Part shown: positions 18,259 through 30,243 of the stretch, in pieces | How the letters are laid out: every line of letters starts with the position of its first letter | Numbering within the stretch: position 1 is the stretch's first letter | From: CAVQCT01 sp964520865 | GTDB lineage: Bacteria; Zixibacteria; MSB-5A5; GN15; FEB-12 | NCBI GenBank assembly: GCA_964520865.1 | Contig: CAZFOY010000012.1 | Location: 1-64,000 of the forward strand | DNA: 64,000 nt | Reading direction: 5' to 3' | Program-made: the position numbers and the translations under genes | The notes under the pieces: model-generated | Told to the model about the DNA's origin: nothing | The model's database searches: none | What the model saw: the letters and a program-made list of their open reading frames with translations, nothing else

Positions 18259-19593
18259 TTAGTCAGGCTGCTGGTACAATCCGTCGTACGGATACTCCAG
18301 CCGATAGTCTCCGTCTTCATTGACGTCGACAAAGATAAATTTGCGGTATTTTGTTCCGCGATAATAGTGCCACTCCTGGTACGGATGCCGATCCGGAACG
18401 ACCGGGTAGTCGTCCACCTGATCCGGCTCCCCGTACATGATGTACACTCTCCCCCGATCGGTCCGCCAGCCCTGGCGGTACATATGGGTGAAGTTCTGAT
18501 TGGCAATATTGACTCGCCGGTAAAACTCGTTCTTGGCTTCGTTTACCACCGTTCCCGGCGTCGGATCACGACCATCCCAGAAGGCGTTGAAAGCCGCGAG
18601 CCTGTCTTCATAGTCTTCCGGCTTCTTCAGTAGTTCCATTTCCTGATGATCAGCGATGATCGCCAGCTGCCCCAGCACCGATTTGTAGTCGAATTTTAGA
18701 AGGGCATTCTGTGACCAAAATATGGTGAAATCCCGATATTCGACATCGATCTTCTTTCGCCTCGGCGTCATCAGCGTCACGCTTAACTCATAGTGGCCGG
18801 GAATCAGGCTGTCCAGTGAGATCGACCGAAACTGCTTGACGACCGGGTGCGTGAACTCGGTAGTCAGAGAGTCACGGTAGACCATGCCTTTCACGTCATG
18901 GCGCAGTTTAGTCTCCACCCTGACGTCCTTGGCCGAATCCGTCCCCTGGTAGAGCTCCACGTAAAACAGAAGGCGCAGTTTGTCGTCGTTGCCGAACACG
19001 TGAGTCACGGAGGGAATAATCATCAAATCGCCTTTGTCGAATTCCGTTGTCCCGCTGTCGTGGACGGTGTCGACGGCCTGAGCCAACTCGATATCTGAAA
19101 GGCTCGGCTTCTTTTGTTCCGGATCTTTCAGCTTAAGTTTGAGGTGCTGACTTTCAACCGCCCGGGAAGACGGGTCGCTCAGGATAAAATCGACGGTGTA
19201 CTTGCCCGGCAGCAGATCAAAATTTACCTGACTCGTGCGGTAGTCATACTTCGACCTGGCCCGGACTTCGTTCGGAACCGTCACGGTTTTGGACTGACGG
19301 TACGAATCGATTAACTCGTCGTCATCGTTGTAGACCTTAACCGCCAGTTCGTACTCGGCCTCGTAGAGATTGTCCTTACGGGTGAAATTCAGAATTGTGT
19401 TGTATATCTGATAATAAAGTTCGAGATGGACTTTGCCGGGGATTTCCGATTTGAACTCGGCATGATCGACGATGAAGTACGACCTCATCCCCTTCCGGCT
19501 GAAGACATCGAAAGTTTCCTGGCTCTTGGTTGGACCGGCTGCAAGGATCAATCCGCACGCGACCAGCCCAAGGATTAGTACACGTTTACTCAT
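18259..19593 (-). CDS. GWxTD domain-containing exported protein (first copy)
   Basis: This 444-residue paralogue of the next gene has a signal peptide (MSKRVLILGLVACGLIL, cleavage near SQE). Residues 40-330 are predicted beta-rich. The GWxTD motif QGWRTDRGRVYIMYGEPD is near residue 385, and WHYYRG and FVDVNEDGDYRLEYP follow. It is the first gene of a three-gene operon (GWxTD, GWxTD, SDR-like). Tandem GWxTD genes suggest that the two proteins act together at the cell envelope, which is an inference. Confidence 0.88.
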   Translation of the reverse strand: MSKRVLILGLVACGLILAAGPTKSQETFDVFSRKGMRSYFIVDHAEFKSEIPGKVHLELYYQIYNTILNFTRKDNLYEAEYELAVKVYNDDDELIDSYRQSKTVTVPNEVRARSKYDYRTSQVNFDLLPGKYTVDFILSDPSSRAVESQHLKLKLKDPEQKKPSLSDIELAQAVDTVHDSGTTEFDKGDLMIIPSVTHVFGNDDKLRLLFYVELYQGTDSAKDVRVETKLRHDVKGMVYRDSLTTEFTHPVVKQFRSISLDSLIPGHYELSVTLMTPRRKKIDVEYRDFTIFWSQNALLKFDYKSVLGQLAIIADHQEMELLKKPEDYEDRLAAFNAFWDGRDPTPGTVVNEAKNEFYRRVNIANQNFTHMYRQGWRTDRGRVYIMYGEPDQVDDYPVVPDRHPYQEWHYYRGTKYRKFIFVDVNEDGDYRLEYPYDGLYQQPD

Positions 19594-19696
19594 ACTTATT
19601 TAAACAACTATCGGAAATCCTCGTTCCCAGGGTACGACCCAACTCATTGTCTGGCAATATAAAAAAGAGACGGACGGAGGTCATGATTCGTGTAGA

Positions 19697-20947
19697 TTAT
19701 TCGTAACGGAGCGCGTCGATAGGATCCAGCCAGGCGGCCTTGATGGCCGGGTAGACCCCCGAAACCAGTCCCACGGACACTGAGACGAGGAACCCTATCA
19801 CCACCCATATCACCGACACCGACAGCGGGAAGTGAAGAAGTCCGTTCACGACCAGGCCGATAAAGACCCCGAAGAGGATGCCCAATACTCCCCCTGTCCC
19901 GGCAAGAGTCATTGCCTCGGTAAGGAACTGCAGGATGATATTCGATCGTTTGGCGCCAATCGCCTTGCGGATACCGATCTCCCGGGTCCTTTCGGTGACA
20001 GACACCAGCATGATGTTCATGACGCCGATGCCGCCCACCATCAGACCGACCGAAGTAATGACGATCATCGCGATATAGATATACTTGGTGATATTCCCAA
20101 TGAAATCTTTGAACTGATCCTGTGTGGCTAACGCGAAATTATCCGGTTTCCCGAACGGAACCCTGCGGTAGTTGCGCAGGATGCCGGTGATTTCGTCCAT
20201 CGCCGTTTCAATATTATCGTAGGAGCTCGCGCGTGCCACCAGAAACAGCTCTTCTTCGTCCGGATGGATCTTCTGGAAAGTCGACAGCGGAATCGCAATC
20301 AGGCTGTTCTCGTCTTCGTTACCGAAACTTGACTTTACTTCGTCCAGTACCCCCACCACGAGGAACCTTCGCCCGTTCACCCGGATCTCCTGATCGACCG
20401 GGTTCTCCGACTCGAACAGCACGTTGGCGACGTCGTGGCCGAGCACGCAGACCATCGTGCGGAACTGTTCATCGGTTTCGGTTATGAATCTTCCCTGAGC
20501 GACGTTCTTGTTGTTCACCCGCAGGAAATCGGGCCAACAGCCCATCAATCTTGGACGACTGAATTTGCGGTTCTTGAATTTGGCCTCATTCCCGCCGCGC
20601 TGGAAGTAATAGTTCTGCGGAGACACTCCATCGACATACACCGCCGAATGGAGAATCGCCTCCGCTTCGCCTACGGTAATAGGCGGGCGGTTCCGCATCT
20701 CCTCGGTGGCGTCATGATGGTTCACCTGCGGCGGATACTTGGTGATCCAGATAACATTGGATCCGAGGTTGTCGATCTCCTTGTTCATCGCGCCATCGAG
20801 GCCATCGATGATCGAAGCCATGCCGATCACCGAACTCACTCCGACCATGACTCCGAGGATAGTCAGGATCGCCCTGAGTTTGTTTCCGCGAATCGCCGAA
20901 AGGGCCATCAAAATGCCGTCTTTAATTTCAACCCAGGTGAGCATCAT
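19697..20947 (-). CDS. MacB-type ABC transporter permease (second)
   Basis: This 416-residue permease has the MacB/FtsX plan: one N-terminal membrane segment (residues 20-45, AIRGNKLRAILTILGVMVGV), a large periplasmic domain of about 220 residues and three C-terminal membrane segments. The conserved cytoplasmic loop TERTREIGIRKAIGAKRSNI is near residue 320. It is the last gene of the efflux operon, 6 bases after a paralogous permease. The two probably form a heterodimer with the single ATPase encoded upstream, moving substrate to the MFP and TolC. Confidence 0.92.
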   Translation of the reverse strand: MMLTWVEIKDGILMALSAIRGNKLRAILTILGVMVGVSSVIGMASIIDGLDGAMNKEIDNLGSNVIWITKYPPQVNHHDATEEMRNRPPITVGEAEAILHSAVYVDGVSPQNYYFQRGGNEAKFKNRKFSRPRLMGCWPDFLRVNNKNVAQGRFITETDEQFRTMVCVLGHDVANVLFESENPVDQEIRVNGRRFLVVGVLDEVKSSFGNEDENSLIAIPLSTFQKIHPDEEELFLVARASSYDNIETAMDEITGILRNYRRVPFGKPDNFALATQDQFKDFIGNITKYIYIAMIVITSVGLMVGGIGVMNIMLVSVTERTREIGIRKAIGAKRSNIILQFLTEAMTLAGTGGVLGILFGVFIGLVVNGLLHFPLSVSVIWVVIGFLVSVSVGLVSGVYPAIKAAWLDPIDALRYE

Positions 20948-20953
20948 AACAGG

Positions 20954-22174
20954 TTACTCGTAACTCAGCGCTTTTATCGGATCCAGTCTGGCCGCCTTCA
21001 TCGCCGGGTAGATGCCGAAAATCAGTCCGGTTCCGGTCGAGATACTGAGACCGGCAATTATCGCCAGCATGGACGGTTCTATTTCCATGTTTATCATTCG
21101 CACAAGTATTTTGGCAATGACGAAGCCGGCGACTATGCCGACCAGCCCTCCCGTAAGTGTCAGTAGCAACGATTCGAACAGAAATTGCAGAAGAATATGC
21201 TTCTGTTTGGCGCCGATCGACTTGCGTATTCCGATTTCACGAGTCCGCTCGGTCACCGAGACCATCATGATGTTCATAACCACGATGCCACCGACGACGA
21301 GTGAAATCGAAGAAATCCCTATCAGACCAAGTCTGAAGATGCGCGTGAGACTGTTGAGCACGTCGAGAATGACGTCCGCCGTGAGAATATCGAAATCATC
21401 GTCTTTGTCGAACGGTACATGTCGTTCGGAACGCAAGACCACGCGCACCTGGTCCATCGCTTGATCCAGCACGGCAACCGATCTCGCCTTAATGACCAGG
21501 CTGAGACCACGGCGTGGAACGCCGAATTGCTTGCTGAAGCTGGACAGCGGTATGATGATGAAATTGTCTTCGTTGTTGCCGAAGGTCGAGCCTCGCTTTT
21601 TGCTTACGCCGATGATGGTGTACTTCCTCCCGCCTATTTTGATCTCTTTGCCGATCGGATCTACCGTTGGGAAGAACGTCTCGCGAATCTGGTCACCGAC
21701 GTACGCCACCGGCCGCCGATAAAGATCATCTTCGAACGTCGTAAACCTCCCCTCGGCGACCTCGAGATCGACAATATCGATATAATTGGCTTCGGCCCCG
21801 CCTATCAGTACGTCATCAAGGGCGTCATCGCCGTACTTCACAGTTGCCGAATTGTACGCGCGAGGACAGACCTTGTCGACGAGCGGACAACTCTTGCGAA
21901 TCAGTTCTACCGCCTTGTAATCGATCGGTTTTCGCTTGATCTTCTCCCAGAACATCTCGTCCGAAGTCACGATCCCGATACGCTGTATCACGAACGTGGA
22001 AGGTCCGAGGCTGGACAACTCCTTAGCCACCGCACCGGCCATCCCTTCAAGAGCCGACATGATCGTCATAACCGAAGTCACGCCGATCACCACACCAAGG
22101 AGAGTAAGGCCGCTCCTTAGTTTGTTCGCTCTGAGAGCGTCCACTGATATCTTGAACAGGGCCGGTACTACCAT
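20954..22174 (-). CDS. MacB-type ABC transporter permease (first)
   Basis: This 406-residue paralogue of the following permease has the same layout: ALRANKLRSGLTLLGVVIGV at the first membrane segment, a periplasmic core and three C-terminal helices with TERTREIGIRKSIGAKQKHI. It starts one base after the ATPase gene ends, so expression is tightly coupled. Substrates of this family range from macrolides to lipoproteins and peptides, and the sequence does not tell which. Confidence 0.92.
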   Translation of the reverse strand: MVVPALFKISVDALRANKLRSGLTLLGVVIGVTSVMTIMSALEGMAGAVAKELSSLGPSTFVIQRIGIVTSDEMFWEKIKRKPIDYKAVELIRKSCPLVDKVCPRAYNSATVKYGDDALDDVLIGGAEANYIDIVDLEVAEGRFTTFEDDLYRRPVAYVGDQIRETFFPTVDPIGKEIKIGGRKYTIIGVSKKRGSTFGNNEDNFIIIPLSSFSKQFGVPRRGLSLVIKARSVAVLDQAMDQVRVVLRSERHVPFDKDDDFDILTADVILDVLNSLTRIFRLGLIGISSISLVVGGIVVMNIMMVSVTERTREIGIRKSIGAKQKHILLQFLFESLLLTLTGGLVGIVAGFVIAKILVRMINMEIEPSMLAIIAGLSISTGTGLIFGIYPAMKAARLDPIKALSYE

Positions 22175-22175
22175 G

Positions 22176-22883
22176 TTAGTGTACGCCGTTACGCTGCTCG
22201 GCAGCTATCGTTTCATCCGTAGCTATCTGTCCGTCGAGGATCGACAGGACCCGGTGCGCGTGCAATGCGATGTCTCTCTCGTGCGTCACCAGGATAATGG
22301 TGTTCCCCTGTCGGTGCAGCTCGTCGAACAGCTTCATGATTTCGATCGAAGTTTTACTGTCGAGGTTACCGGTCGGCTCATCGGCGAGAAGCAGCGAGGG
22401 CTCGTTCACGAGGGCGCGGGCGATTGCGACTCGCTGGCGCTGTCCTCCGGACAGCTCGCTCGGCTTGTGGTACATGCGGTCGGTCAGCTCCACTCGTTCC
22501 AATGCGAGCTTGGCCTTGTCTTCCCTCTCTCTTGAACTTGTGCCGTTATATATCAGCGGCAGTTCTACATTGTGGAGCGCGGTAGCCCGCGGCAGCAGGT
22601 TGAAGGTCTGAAACACGAACCCGATTTCCCGGTTACGTATGTTGGCAAGTTCGTCGTCGTTCATATGCGAGACCGATCTGGTGTTCAGCAAATACTCCCC
22701 TTCGGTCGGCGTGTCGAGGCAGCCGATCAAGTTCATGAGCGTCGACTTGCCGGAGCCGGATGGCCCCATGATGGCCACATACTCCCCCTTTTCGATCTGC
22801 ATCGAAACACCGCTCAGGGCGTGGACTTTTTCCGAGCCCATGACGTAAGTTCTCCACAGATTCTTGGTTTCAATTAGCGCCAT
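22176..22883 (-). CDS. ABC transporter ATP-binding protein, MacB/LolD type
   Basis: This 235-residue ATPase powers the two permeases. It has Walker A GPSGSGKST (residues 40-48), the signature LSGGQRQRVAIARAL near 145, Walker B LLLADEPTGNLDS and the switch VTHE. It is close to the LolD/MacB nucleotide-binding subfamily. It lies 2 bases after the MFP gene and 1 base before the first permease. Confidence 0.95.
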   Translation of the reverse strand: MALIETKNLWRTYVMGSEKVHALSGVSMQIEKGEYVAIMGPSGSGKSTLMNLIGCLDTPTEGEYLLNTRSVSHMNDDELANIRNREIGFVFQTFNLLPRATALHNVELPLIYNGTSSREREDKAKLALERVELTDRMYHKPSELSGGQRQRVAIARALVNEPSLLLADEPTGNLDSKTSIEIMKLFDELHRQGNTIILVTHERDIALHAHRVLSILDGQIATDETIAAEQRNGVH

Positions 22884-22885
22884 GG

Positions 22886-24202
22886 TTAATCTTTCTTGAA
22901 GGCGACACCAAGGTCTTTCGTGGGCTCAACAGCATCGCCGTCTTTAATCGTTCTTAAAACCTTGTACGGACCCGAGACTACTGAGTCGCCTTTGGCCAGC
23001 CCGCTCGTAATTTCGATATTGCGCTGATCGGCAATCCCCGTCTCCACCTGCCGGAATTTCGCCGTGCCGTCATGAATCACGAAGACACCCTTAAGCTCCT
23101 TGCGCCGATCTTCTTCGTCGTCGACTTTGGTCGCCGATGTACTGTCGGCCGCGTGCAGATCGGAGGCCGACGCTTCGCTGCCCGAATCCGCGACTCCGGA
23201 CTTCGCTTTCTCGAGCGAATCGAGATCAAACGATCTCACCACGATCGCCGAGTACGGGACCGCGAGCGCTTCCGGCTTCTTGTTCGTGATGATGTCTACG
23301 GTCGCTGACATCCCGGGACGGATCTTCACATTCGGGTCGGTAAAGATCACCTTGACCGCGAAGTCTGTCGACTGATCCTGAGTACCGCTTCCCGAAACAA
23401 TGGCAGTATTTCCGATCTCCACAACCTGCCCCGGGAAGGTCGAATCCGGGAACGCGTCCACTTCGATATCGACCGGCTGATTCAGCGCGACTTTGTTGAT
23501 CTCGGTTTCGTCGACGTCGACTTCAACCTCAAACACGTCGAGATTCGAAATAGTCATGAGCGTCTTGCCCTGAGTGAACGCCGTCTGGGCCGCCGCGATC
23601 TCTCCCACCTCACAGTCAAGGAACGTGACAATACCAGACATCGGCGCAACAATCTTGGCCTTGCTCAAATTATCGAGTTGCTTCTCATACATGGCCTCGG
23701 ACTGCTTGGCCTGAGCCGTCATCGCATCATACGACGCTTTGAGATTCTGATACGTGTACTTTGCGTCGTTGTAACTGGTCTCGGAAGTCAGTTTGCGATC
23801 GAACAGCTTGGTCTGCCGATCGAACTCTTCCTTGGCCTGGTCAAGCTGGGCCTTGGCTCCGGTCACCCGGGCGTTGATTTCGGCAACGGCATAGCTCGCC
23901 TGATCCACGTCGGATCGCAGCTGAACCGTATCCAGCACTACGAGCAGGTCGCCGGTCTTTACGTAATTCCCTTCTTTCACCGGAAGGGCAATTATTTCCC
24001 CGTTGACCTGCGACGTGATGTTCACCTTAGTCTGAGGTTGAATCCGGCCGGACGCCGATACTTTCTCCACCAACTCCCGAGGCGTAGCCACTTCAGCCTG
24101 CACCTTTGTCGTCTTGGTCGTGTTTATCTTCATGTTGAGGAAAACGACGACCAGCGCAACGACAACGATGCCGGCTATTATCAGGACTTTTTTCTTATTC
24201 AT
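22886..24202 (-). CDS. Efflux periplasmic adaptor (MFP, MacA/HlyD family)
   Basis: This 438-residue adaptor is anchored by an N-terminal hydrophobic segment (residues 5-25). It has the lipoyl halves (GRIQPQTKVNITSQVNGEI and APMSGIVTFLDCEVGE) around a long coiled coil (residues 95-175), then beta-barrel and membrane-proximal domains. A 50-residue Ser/Ala/Asp-rich insert near 330-385 is unusual and probably a surface loop. It links the ABC permeases to the TolC protein encoded upstream. Confidence 0.92.
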   Translation of the reverse strand: MNKKKVLIIAGIVVVALVVVFLNMKINTTKTTKVQAEVATPRELVEKVSASGRIQPQTKVNITSQVNGEIIALPVKEGNYVKTGDLLVVLDTVQLRSDVDQASYAVAEINARVTGAKAQLDQAKEEFDRQTKLFDRKLTSETSYNDAKYTYQNLKASYDAMTAQAKQSEAMYEKQLDNLSKAKIVAPMSGIVTFLDCEVGEIAAAQTAFTQGKTLMTISNLDVFEVEVDVDETEINKVALNQPVDIEVDAFPDSTFPGQVVEIGNTAIVSGSGTQDQSTDFAVKVIFTDPNVKIRPGMSATVDIITNKKPEALAVPYSAIVVRSFDLDSLEKAKSGVADSGSEASASDLHAADSTSATKVDDEEDRRKELKGVFVIHDGTAKFRQVETGIADQRNIEITSGLAKGDSVVSGPYKVLRTIKDGDAVEPTKDLGVAFKKD

Positions 24203-24250
24203 GTTACATTGCCTCTCGGGGAATTATACACATTTCACAGTCTAATTTTC

Positions 24251-25561
24251 CTATCTTTTGCCCATCGCATTGTCAAGCTGCGCAATTGCCAGATTTAGAT
24301 CAAAGTCCGTCTGAATCTTGTTCACCTGAGCCTGCTTGAGGGAAACCTGAGCATCGAGCAAATCAAGAATCGTTGCCGAGCCCAGATTGTACTTTTCCTG
24401 CGTGATCTTGAGATCCTCCTGCGCCGCGTCCACGTTCTCTCCGGCCACCTTCTGGGCCTCCGACTGCTGCTGGATATCGTAGAATGCGGTCTTGATGTTC
24501 TGCTTCACGAAGTTGCGCTGATCTGCGGCCACCGCCCGTGCGTTGTTCAAGCCTACTTTCGCCGAGGTGAGCGAACGTTCTCTGAGGAATCCGTCGAAAA
24601 TATTCCAGTTGACGCGGAAACCGTAGTTGAGAGTCTTGGACTGAAAGTCGAAGAGAAGCGTATCGCCCGAGGTCCCGCTTGATTTCGAATAGGATCCTGA
24701 TCCGGTGATATACGGGAGGTACGACGCTTTGCGGGCGTGAAGACTATGTCTGGAGGAAACCACACCCTTCTCGGCGGCGAGGACGGTCGGCTGATTCTGC
24801 AAGCCGTACGTAATGGCATCTTCCAGAGAACCATCGTATTCCTTCGTCTCGTAACTGCTCGAAAACTCGTAGTCGGCGTTAGGATCGACCCCAATTGTGT
24901 AGGCGAGACTCGCTTTCGAGGTTACCACGGCGTTGTTGGCTCGGAGCAAGGCAAGCTTGTCGTTACCGTACAGCACCTTCTGCTTGAGGACATCGGAGAC
25001 CGAAGCCGAACCAAGATCGTACTTAGAGTTGATCAGCTTAAGCTGTTCCTCACTTCTCGCCACTGCCTGAGTTTGGACATCTACATTCTGGGCTGCCGCC
25101 AGATATGCATAGTAGGCGACCTTCACCGAATAGATGAGGTCCAACTCTGACCCGAGTACGTCCAATCCCGCCTGTGCCCGGCTTGCTCTCGCCGCGTAAT
25201 AGTCAAACCAGTCGGCGAAATTGATCAGGGTCATGCCGGCCGATATACTCGTATTCTTATTGGATCCGTTCTGGTCGGGTCGATCGCTCAACGGGGCTCC
25301 GACTTCGCCACTCTTGATATCTCGCTGTTTGCTCTTGGAATAAGAGTAGCCCGCACTTACGCTTGGAAGAAAGGCGCCGAGCGCCGCCATTTGATTTGCC
25401 TTGGCAATCTGTTCGCTTCCGTGAGCCGCGATGATCGAAGCTCGGTTCTGCAGGGCCAGCTGAATGCAATCATCGAGCGATAAGTCGCCCGCATTCGCCG
25501 CTCCGGCCAGAAGTATCCCCATAAGCAGTGTCATGATAACCCGAGACGAGAGAAACCTCAT
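24251..25561 (-). CDS. TolC-family outer membrane efflux protein
   Basis: This 436-residue protein has a signal peptide (cleavage near ANA-GDL) and two OEP repeats. The first opens with LSLDDCIQLALQNRASI, and the second with SLEDAITYGLQNQPTV near residue 240. Long helices separate beta-strand pairs. It ends with LDLLDAQVSLKQAQVNKIQ, typical of the family. It forms the outer membrane channel for the adaptor and transporter encoded downstream. Confidence 0.93.
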   Translation of the reverse strand: MRFLSSRVIMTLLMGILLAGAANAGDLSLDDCIQLALQNRASIIAAHGSEQIAKANQMAALGAFLPSVSAGYSYSKSKQRDIKSGEVGAPLSDRPDQNGSNKNTSISAGMTLINFADWFDYYAARASRAQAGLDVLGSELDLIYSVKVAYYAYLAAAQNVDVQTQAVARSEEQLKLINSKYDLGSASVSDVLKQKVLYGNDKLALLRANNAVVTSKASLAYTIGVDPNADYEFSSSYETKEYDGSLEDAITYGLQNQPTVLAAEKGVVSSRHSLHARKASYLPYITGSGSYSKSSGTSGDTLLFDFQSKTLNYGFRVNWNIFDGFLRERSLTSAKVGLNNARAVAADQRNFVKQNIKTAFYDIQQQSEAQKVAGENVDAAQEDLKITQEKYNLGSATILDLLDAQVSLKQAQVNKIQTDFDLNLAIAQLDNAMGKR

Positions 25562-25573
25562 GAATCATCTCCT

Positions 25574-26311
25574 TCAAAATATCATTTTCGAAATTGCAGT
25601 CCATATAACCTGCACCGCAGAAAGGAGTCCTACCGATAGGACCGATATCCAGTATCCTTTGTTGCGCGGCACATTGTAAAAGATCGAGAATCCGATACCC
25701 GCGACGATTATCTCCCAGATGAGAAACAGGTTAACTTTAGATAAAGCGACGAATAGCAGACTCTCCGGGCCGCTCTGCGCCGCCAGAATCGCAAGCGAAA
25801 ACGAAAACATCGCCGATCCCTTCATTATCATGAATGGCACGGCGAGCAGCATGCCGACTCCCCAGATCAGCTCTGAGTAAAGACTTACCGAGAGCACTTG
25901 CTTGAATCTTGCTTTTCCCGCCATCACGAAGCTTCCCCAGAAGTACGCCAGTCCCGCTATGAGCAGCGGCGCGACCAGATAGGCGATAGTCCCCCCTATC
26001 ATGATGTTGTACTTCATGAACGTCATGAGCTGCGGGGTAACCGGTTGGCCCTGCATGCGATCCTGAAAGGACTGCGATTGCACACTGACCTTGGCGATCA
26101 GGTCGGACGCCAGCAAGAAGAAGGCCGCCACCACAACTCCGAGTATGAGATACGGCACAAGGACTTTGGGATCATCCTTCAGCTTCTGGAAAAACTCTGT
26201 CGGTTTAAAGAAAACCTGAACCAGCCCCTTAAGAGACAATCCACTTTCTTTTGGTATCTCCGGGACAGCCTGCTCGAATCCTGCCTGCTCCACAGTATCT
26301 TCCTCCATCAT
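25574..26311 (-). CDS. YIP1-family membrane protein
   Basis: This 245-residue protein has a short acidic cytoplasmic N-terminus, the conserved FFKPTEFFQKLKDDPKVLVPYL entry and five hydrophobic segments (about 48-70, 105-128, 138-165, 180-205, 220-243). That matches bacterial YIP1-domain proteins, whose function is unknown. It is the first gene of the efflux operon, 12 bases before tolC, which suggests a helper role in export. The link is an inference from position. Confidence 0.82.
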   Translation of the reverse strand: MMEEDTVEQAGFEQAVPEIPKESGLSLKGLVQVFFKPTEFFQKLKDDPKVLVPYLILGVVVAAFFLLASDLIAKVSVQSQSFQDRMQGQPVTPQLMTFMKYNIMIGGTIAYLVAPLLIAGLAYFWGSFVMAGKARFKQVLSVSLYSELIWGVGMLLAVPFMIMKGSAMFSFSLAILAAQSGPESLLFVALSKVNLFLIWEIIVAGIGFSIFYNVPRNKGYWISVLSVGLLSAVQVIWTAISKMIF

Positions 26312-26407
26312 CGTTTCAATTAACGGACGGCCTAACTAAAAGTTTCACAAGGGTCTGCTTTTTGAATAACTACTCAAGATACTCGTCGTTATTCACCCGG
26401 AAAAGTG

Positions 26408-26435
26408 AAAAAGGGTACATCCCAGAGATGTACCC
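26408..26435 (-). terminator. Terminator of the pyrophosphatase gene
   Basis: On the minus strand GGGTACATC pairs with GATGTACCC across a short loop, and five T follow. It lies 32 bases after the hppA stop. Confidence 0.85.
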
Positions 26436-26466
26436 TCTTATGTGACAATCGATACGGTCGAAAGGA

Positions 26467-28482
<2,016 letters not shown>

Positions 28483-28594
28483 GATTATGTATGTGAATAA
28501 GTTACAAATAATTTACCGTTCTTGAAAATCAGACCCGAATATATCGACTGATCTGGTCGATGGCAAGCTAATTTTACAGGAAAAGTCCACAATC

Positions 28595-28622
28595 AAAAAA
28601 GCCGGCCCAAAGGACCGGCTTC
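28595..28622 (-). terminator. Terminator of the lipoprotein gene
   Basis: On the minus strand AAGCCGGTCC pairs with GGGCCGGCTT (one G-U pair) around a TTT loop, followed by a T-run. It lies 28 bases after the stop of the gene at 28650. Confidence 0.9.
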
Positions 28623-28649
28623 ATATGTCTTTACAGCACAGAAGTACCG

Positions 28650-30029
28650 TTAATACCTCTGCGTCTCCACCGTAATGGCTGGGAAGCCGCGGTACGTATC
28701 GTCGGTCTGCATCCAGCCGCGCAAGGTGAACTGCTGAGTAGTGGAGTCCTGAACCATATGGTACGAACTCGGCAGCGGACCTATAAACAGCACCAACGGG
28801 AAGTTGGTCGTATCGGTCTGAGCATTGATCGGTTCAAGAGATATGAACACCCGACCGGGATTGCCGCCCGATGCGTTCGGGACCAGATCCAAAGGGGTCG
28901 GAACTCCCGGAGGCAGATTCTGCAGGAAGTCTTCACCCGGATACGGAGGAACTCTGGTGCTCGCGCTATACGGATTGGCGCTGTCAGGCTTCCTGATATC
29001 ATAGAATGTCCCGGTACTGATCAGTCCGCCGTCGGTTTGAGTGAGATACAGGTTCTGCAGTAACCAGGCCGGTTTGGTCATCTGGCCGACAGCCGAAGTA
29101 GGAATCTCCGGAGCAACGACCCATCCCTTATATTTCCATCCCCAATCCTTGATTATGGGGAATCCAAAGTCCGCGTTATTTTCACCCTGAGAGAAGTCGT
29201 CCCACTGAATTGCGGGCCTCGGGATTGTGTCGTAGTTGACGACCAGTTTTGTAATATAGTGCAAATCTTGATCTATGATCGTATCCATAATTGAATACGT
29301 AGTGACAATATGCGGGAGAGTATCAAGCCCCTTCACGACTTGAAGAGTCTCCACCTTGATATCCGCAGAATCAATGCCGAGCAACACTGTGTCCGGCACA
29401 CCAGGCAGTACCTCACTGTCGGTAGTATCGATTGACCAACTGGAGATTCCCACTGTATCGTCAAAAGGTTCAACCTTGTAATTATAGAGCGAGAACCAGA
29501 TGGCATTGCCGGCATCGGAAAGGGAGCTTCCGTTCGACGGAGACTGCATGTTGTACCACACGGTCGATCCCCAGAGCGAGTCGGACTTAGGGAAAGTCAT
29601 ACGAATCGTCGGAATGGTGGCGCTCGAAATGAGCATCACCGGTCCGGGGACGGCGGGTTCAGGATCGTTCATCGCCTCAACCGTCATGAAGATCGAATTG
29701 TAGCTGAGGATGTCGTGGTTGATATGGAATTCCGAAGAATCGGGACGGTCGGCCCCGGCCTCGGTTTCGAAAGTTCTTCTGTCAAAATCGTATTTGAACC
29801 GACCGAGCGAAACAGCATCCTTGATAATCACCGTATCGGTCTGCGTTATATTGCCCAGCCAGAGTTCATAGACCATATTTGGAGGAGTAGTCGGCAGCCT
29901 TTCTTCGTGCAGCCACATCTTGGTTTGGCTCACCGGCGTTAAGACATCTTCGGGCTGGCTGCATCCCCAGTAGGTCAGAGTTGAGACAAGGGCTAAGAAA
30001 AAGAAAAACAATAACTTATTACGCTTCAT
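28650..30029 (-). CDS. Unknown lipoprotein
   Basis: This 459-residue protein starts MKRNKLLFFFFLALVS and has YWGC at residues 20-23, a lipobox-like site, so it is probably a lipoprotein. The mature part is beta-rich with many Asp, Thr and Pro and no motif I recognise. It contains LWLGNITQTDTVIIKDAV near residue 52, as in proteins with anti-sigma or Ig-like exported domains, but the similarity is not firm. It has its own terminator and stands between hppA and a plus-strand gene. Confidence 0.75.
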   Translation of the reverse strand: MKRNKLLFFFFLALVSTLTYWGCSQPEDVLTPVSQTKMWLHEERLPTTPPNMVYELWLGNITQTDTVIIKDAVSLGRFKYDFDRRTFETEAGADRPDSSEFHINHDILSYNSIFMTVEAMNDPEPAVPGPVMLISSATIPTIRMTFPKSDSLWGSTVWYNMQSPSNGSSLSDAGNAIWFSLYNYKVEPFDDTVGISSWSIDTTDSEVLPGVPDTVLLGIDSADIKVETLQVVKGLDTLPHIVTTYSIMDTIIDQDLHYITKLVVNYDTIPRPAIQWDDFSQGENNADFGFPIIKDWGWKYKGWVVAPEIPTSAVGQMTKPAWLLQNLYLTQTDGGLISTGTFYDIRKPDSANPYSASTRVPPYPGEDFLQNLPPGVPTPLDLVPNASGGNPGRVFISLEPINAQTDTTNFPLVLFIGPLPSSYHMVQDSTTQQFTLRGWMQTDDTYRGFPAITVETQRY

Positions 30030-30243
30030 CTATTATTTCCTCCTCCGGTCTCTCCGGAAAACTAATACTCAAAAATAAGAAGTCAGAATAATAACACCAT
30101 CTTCGCAATCTTGTCAAGTCCTTAATAAAAAAGATTTTATCTCATTTTGACAGACGCACGAGACGGCCTGCATGTCTAAAGAAATCTGCCTTAAAAGTCG
30201 ATAATTCAATAAAATTGCGTTCTATTGGCAAGGGAGTGAAATC

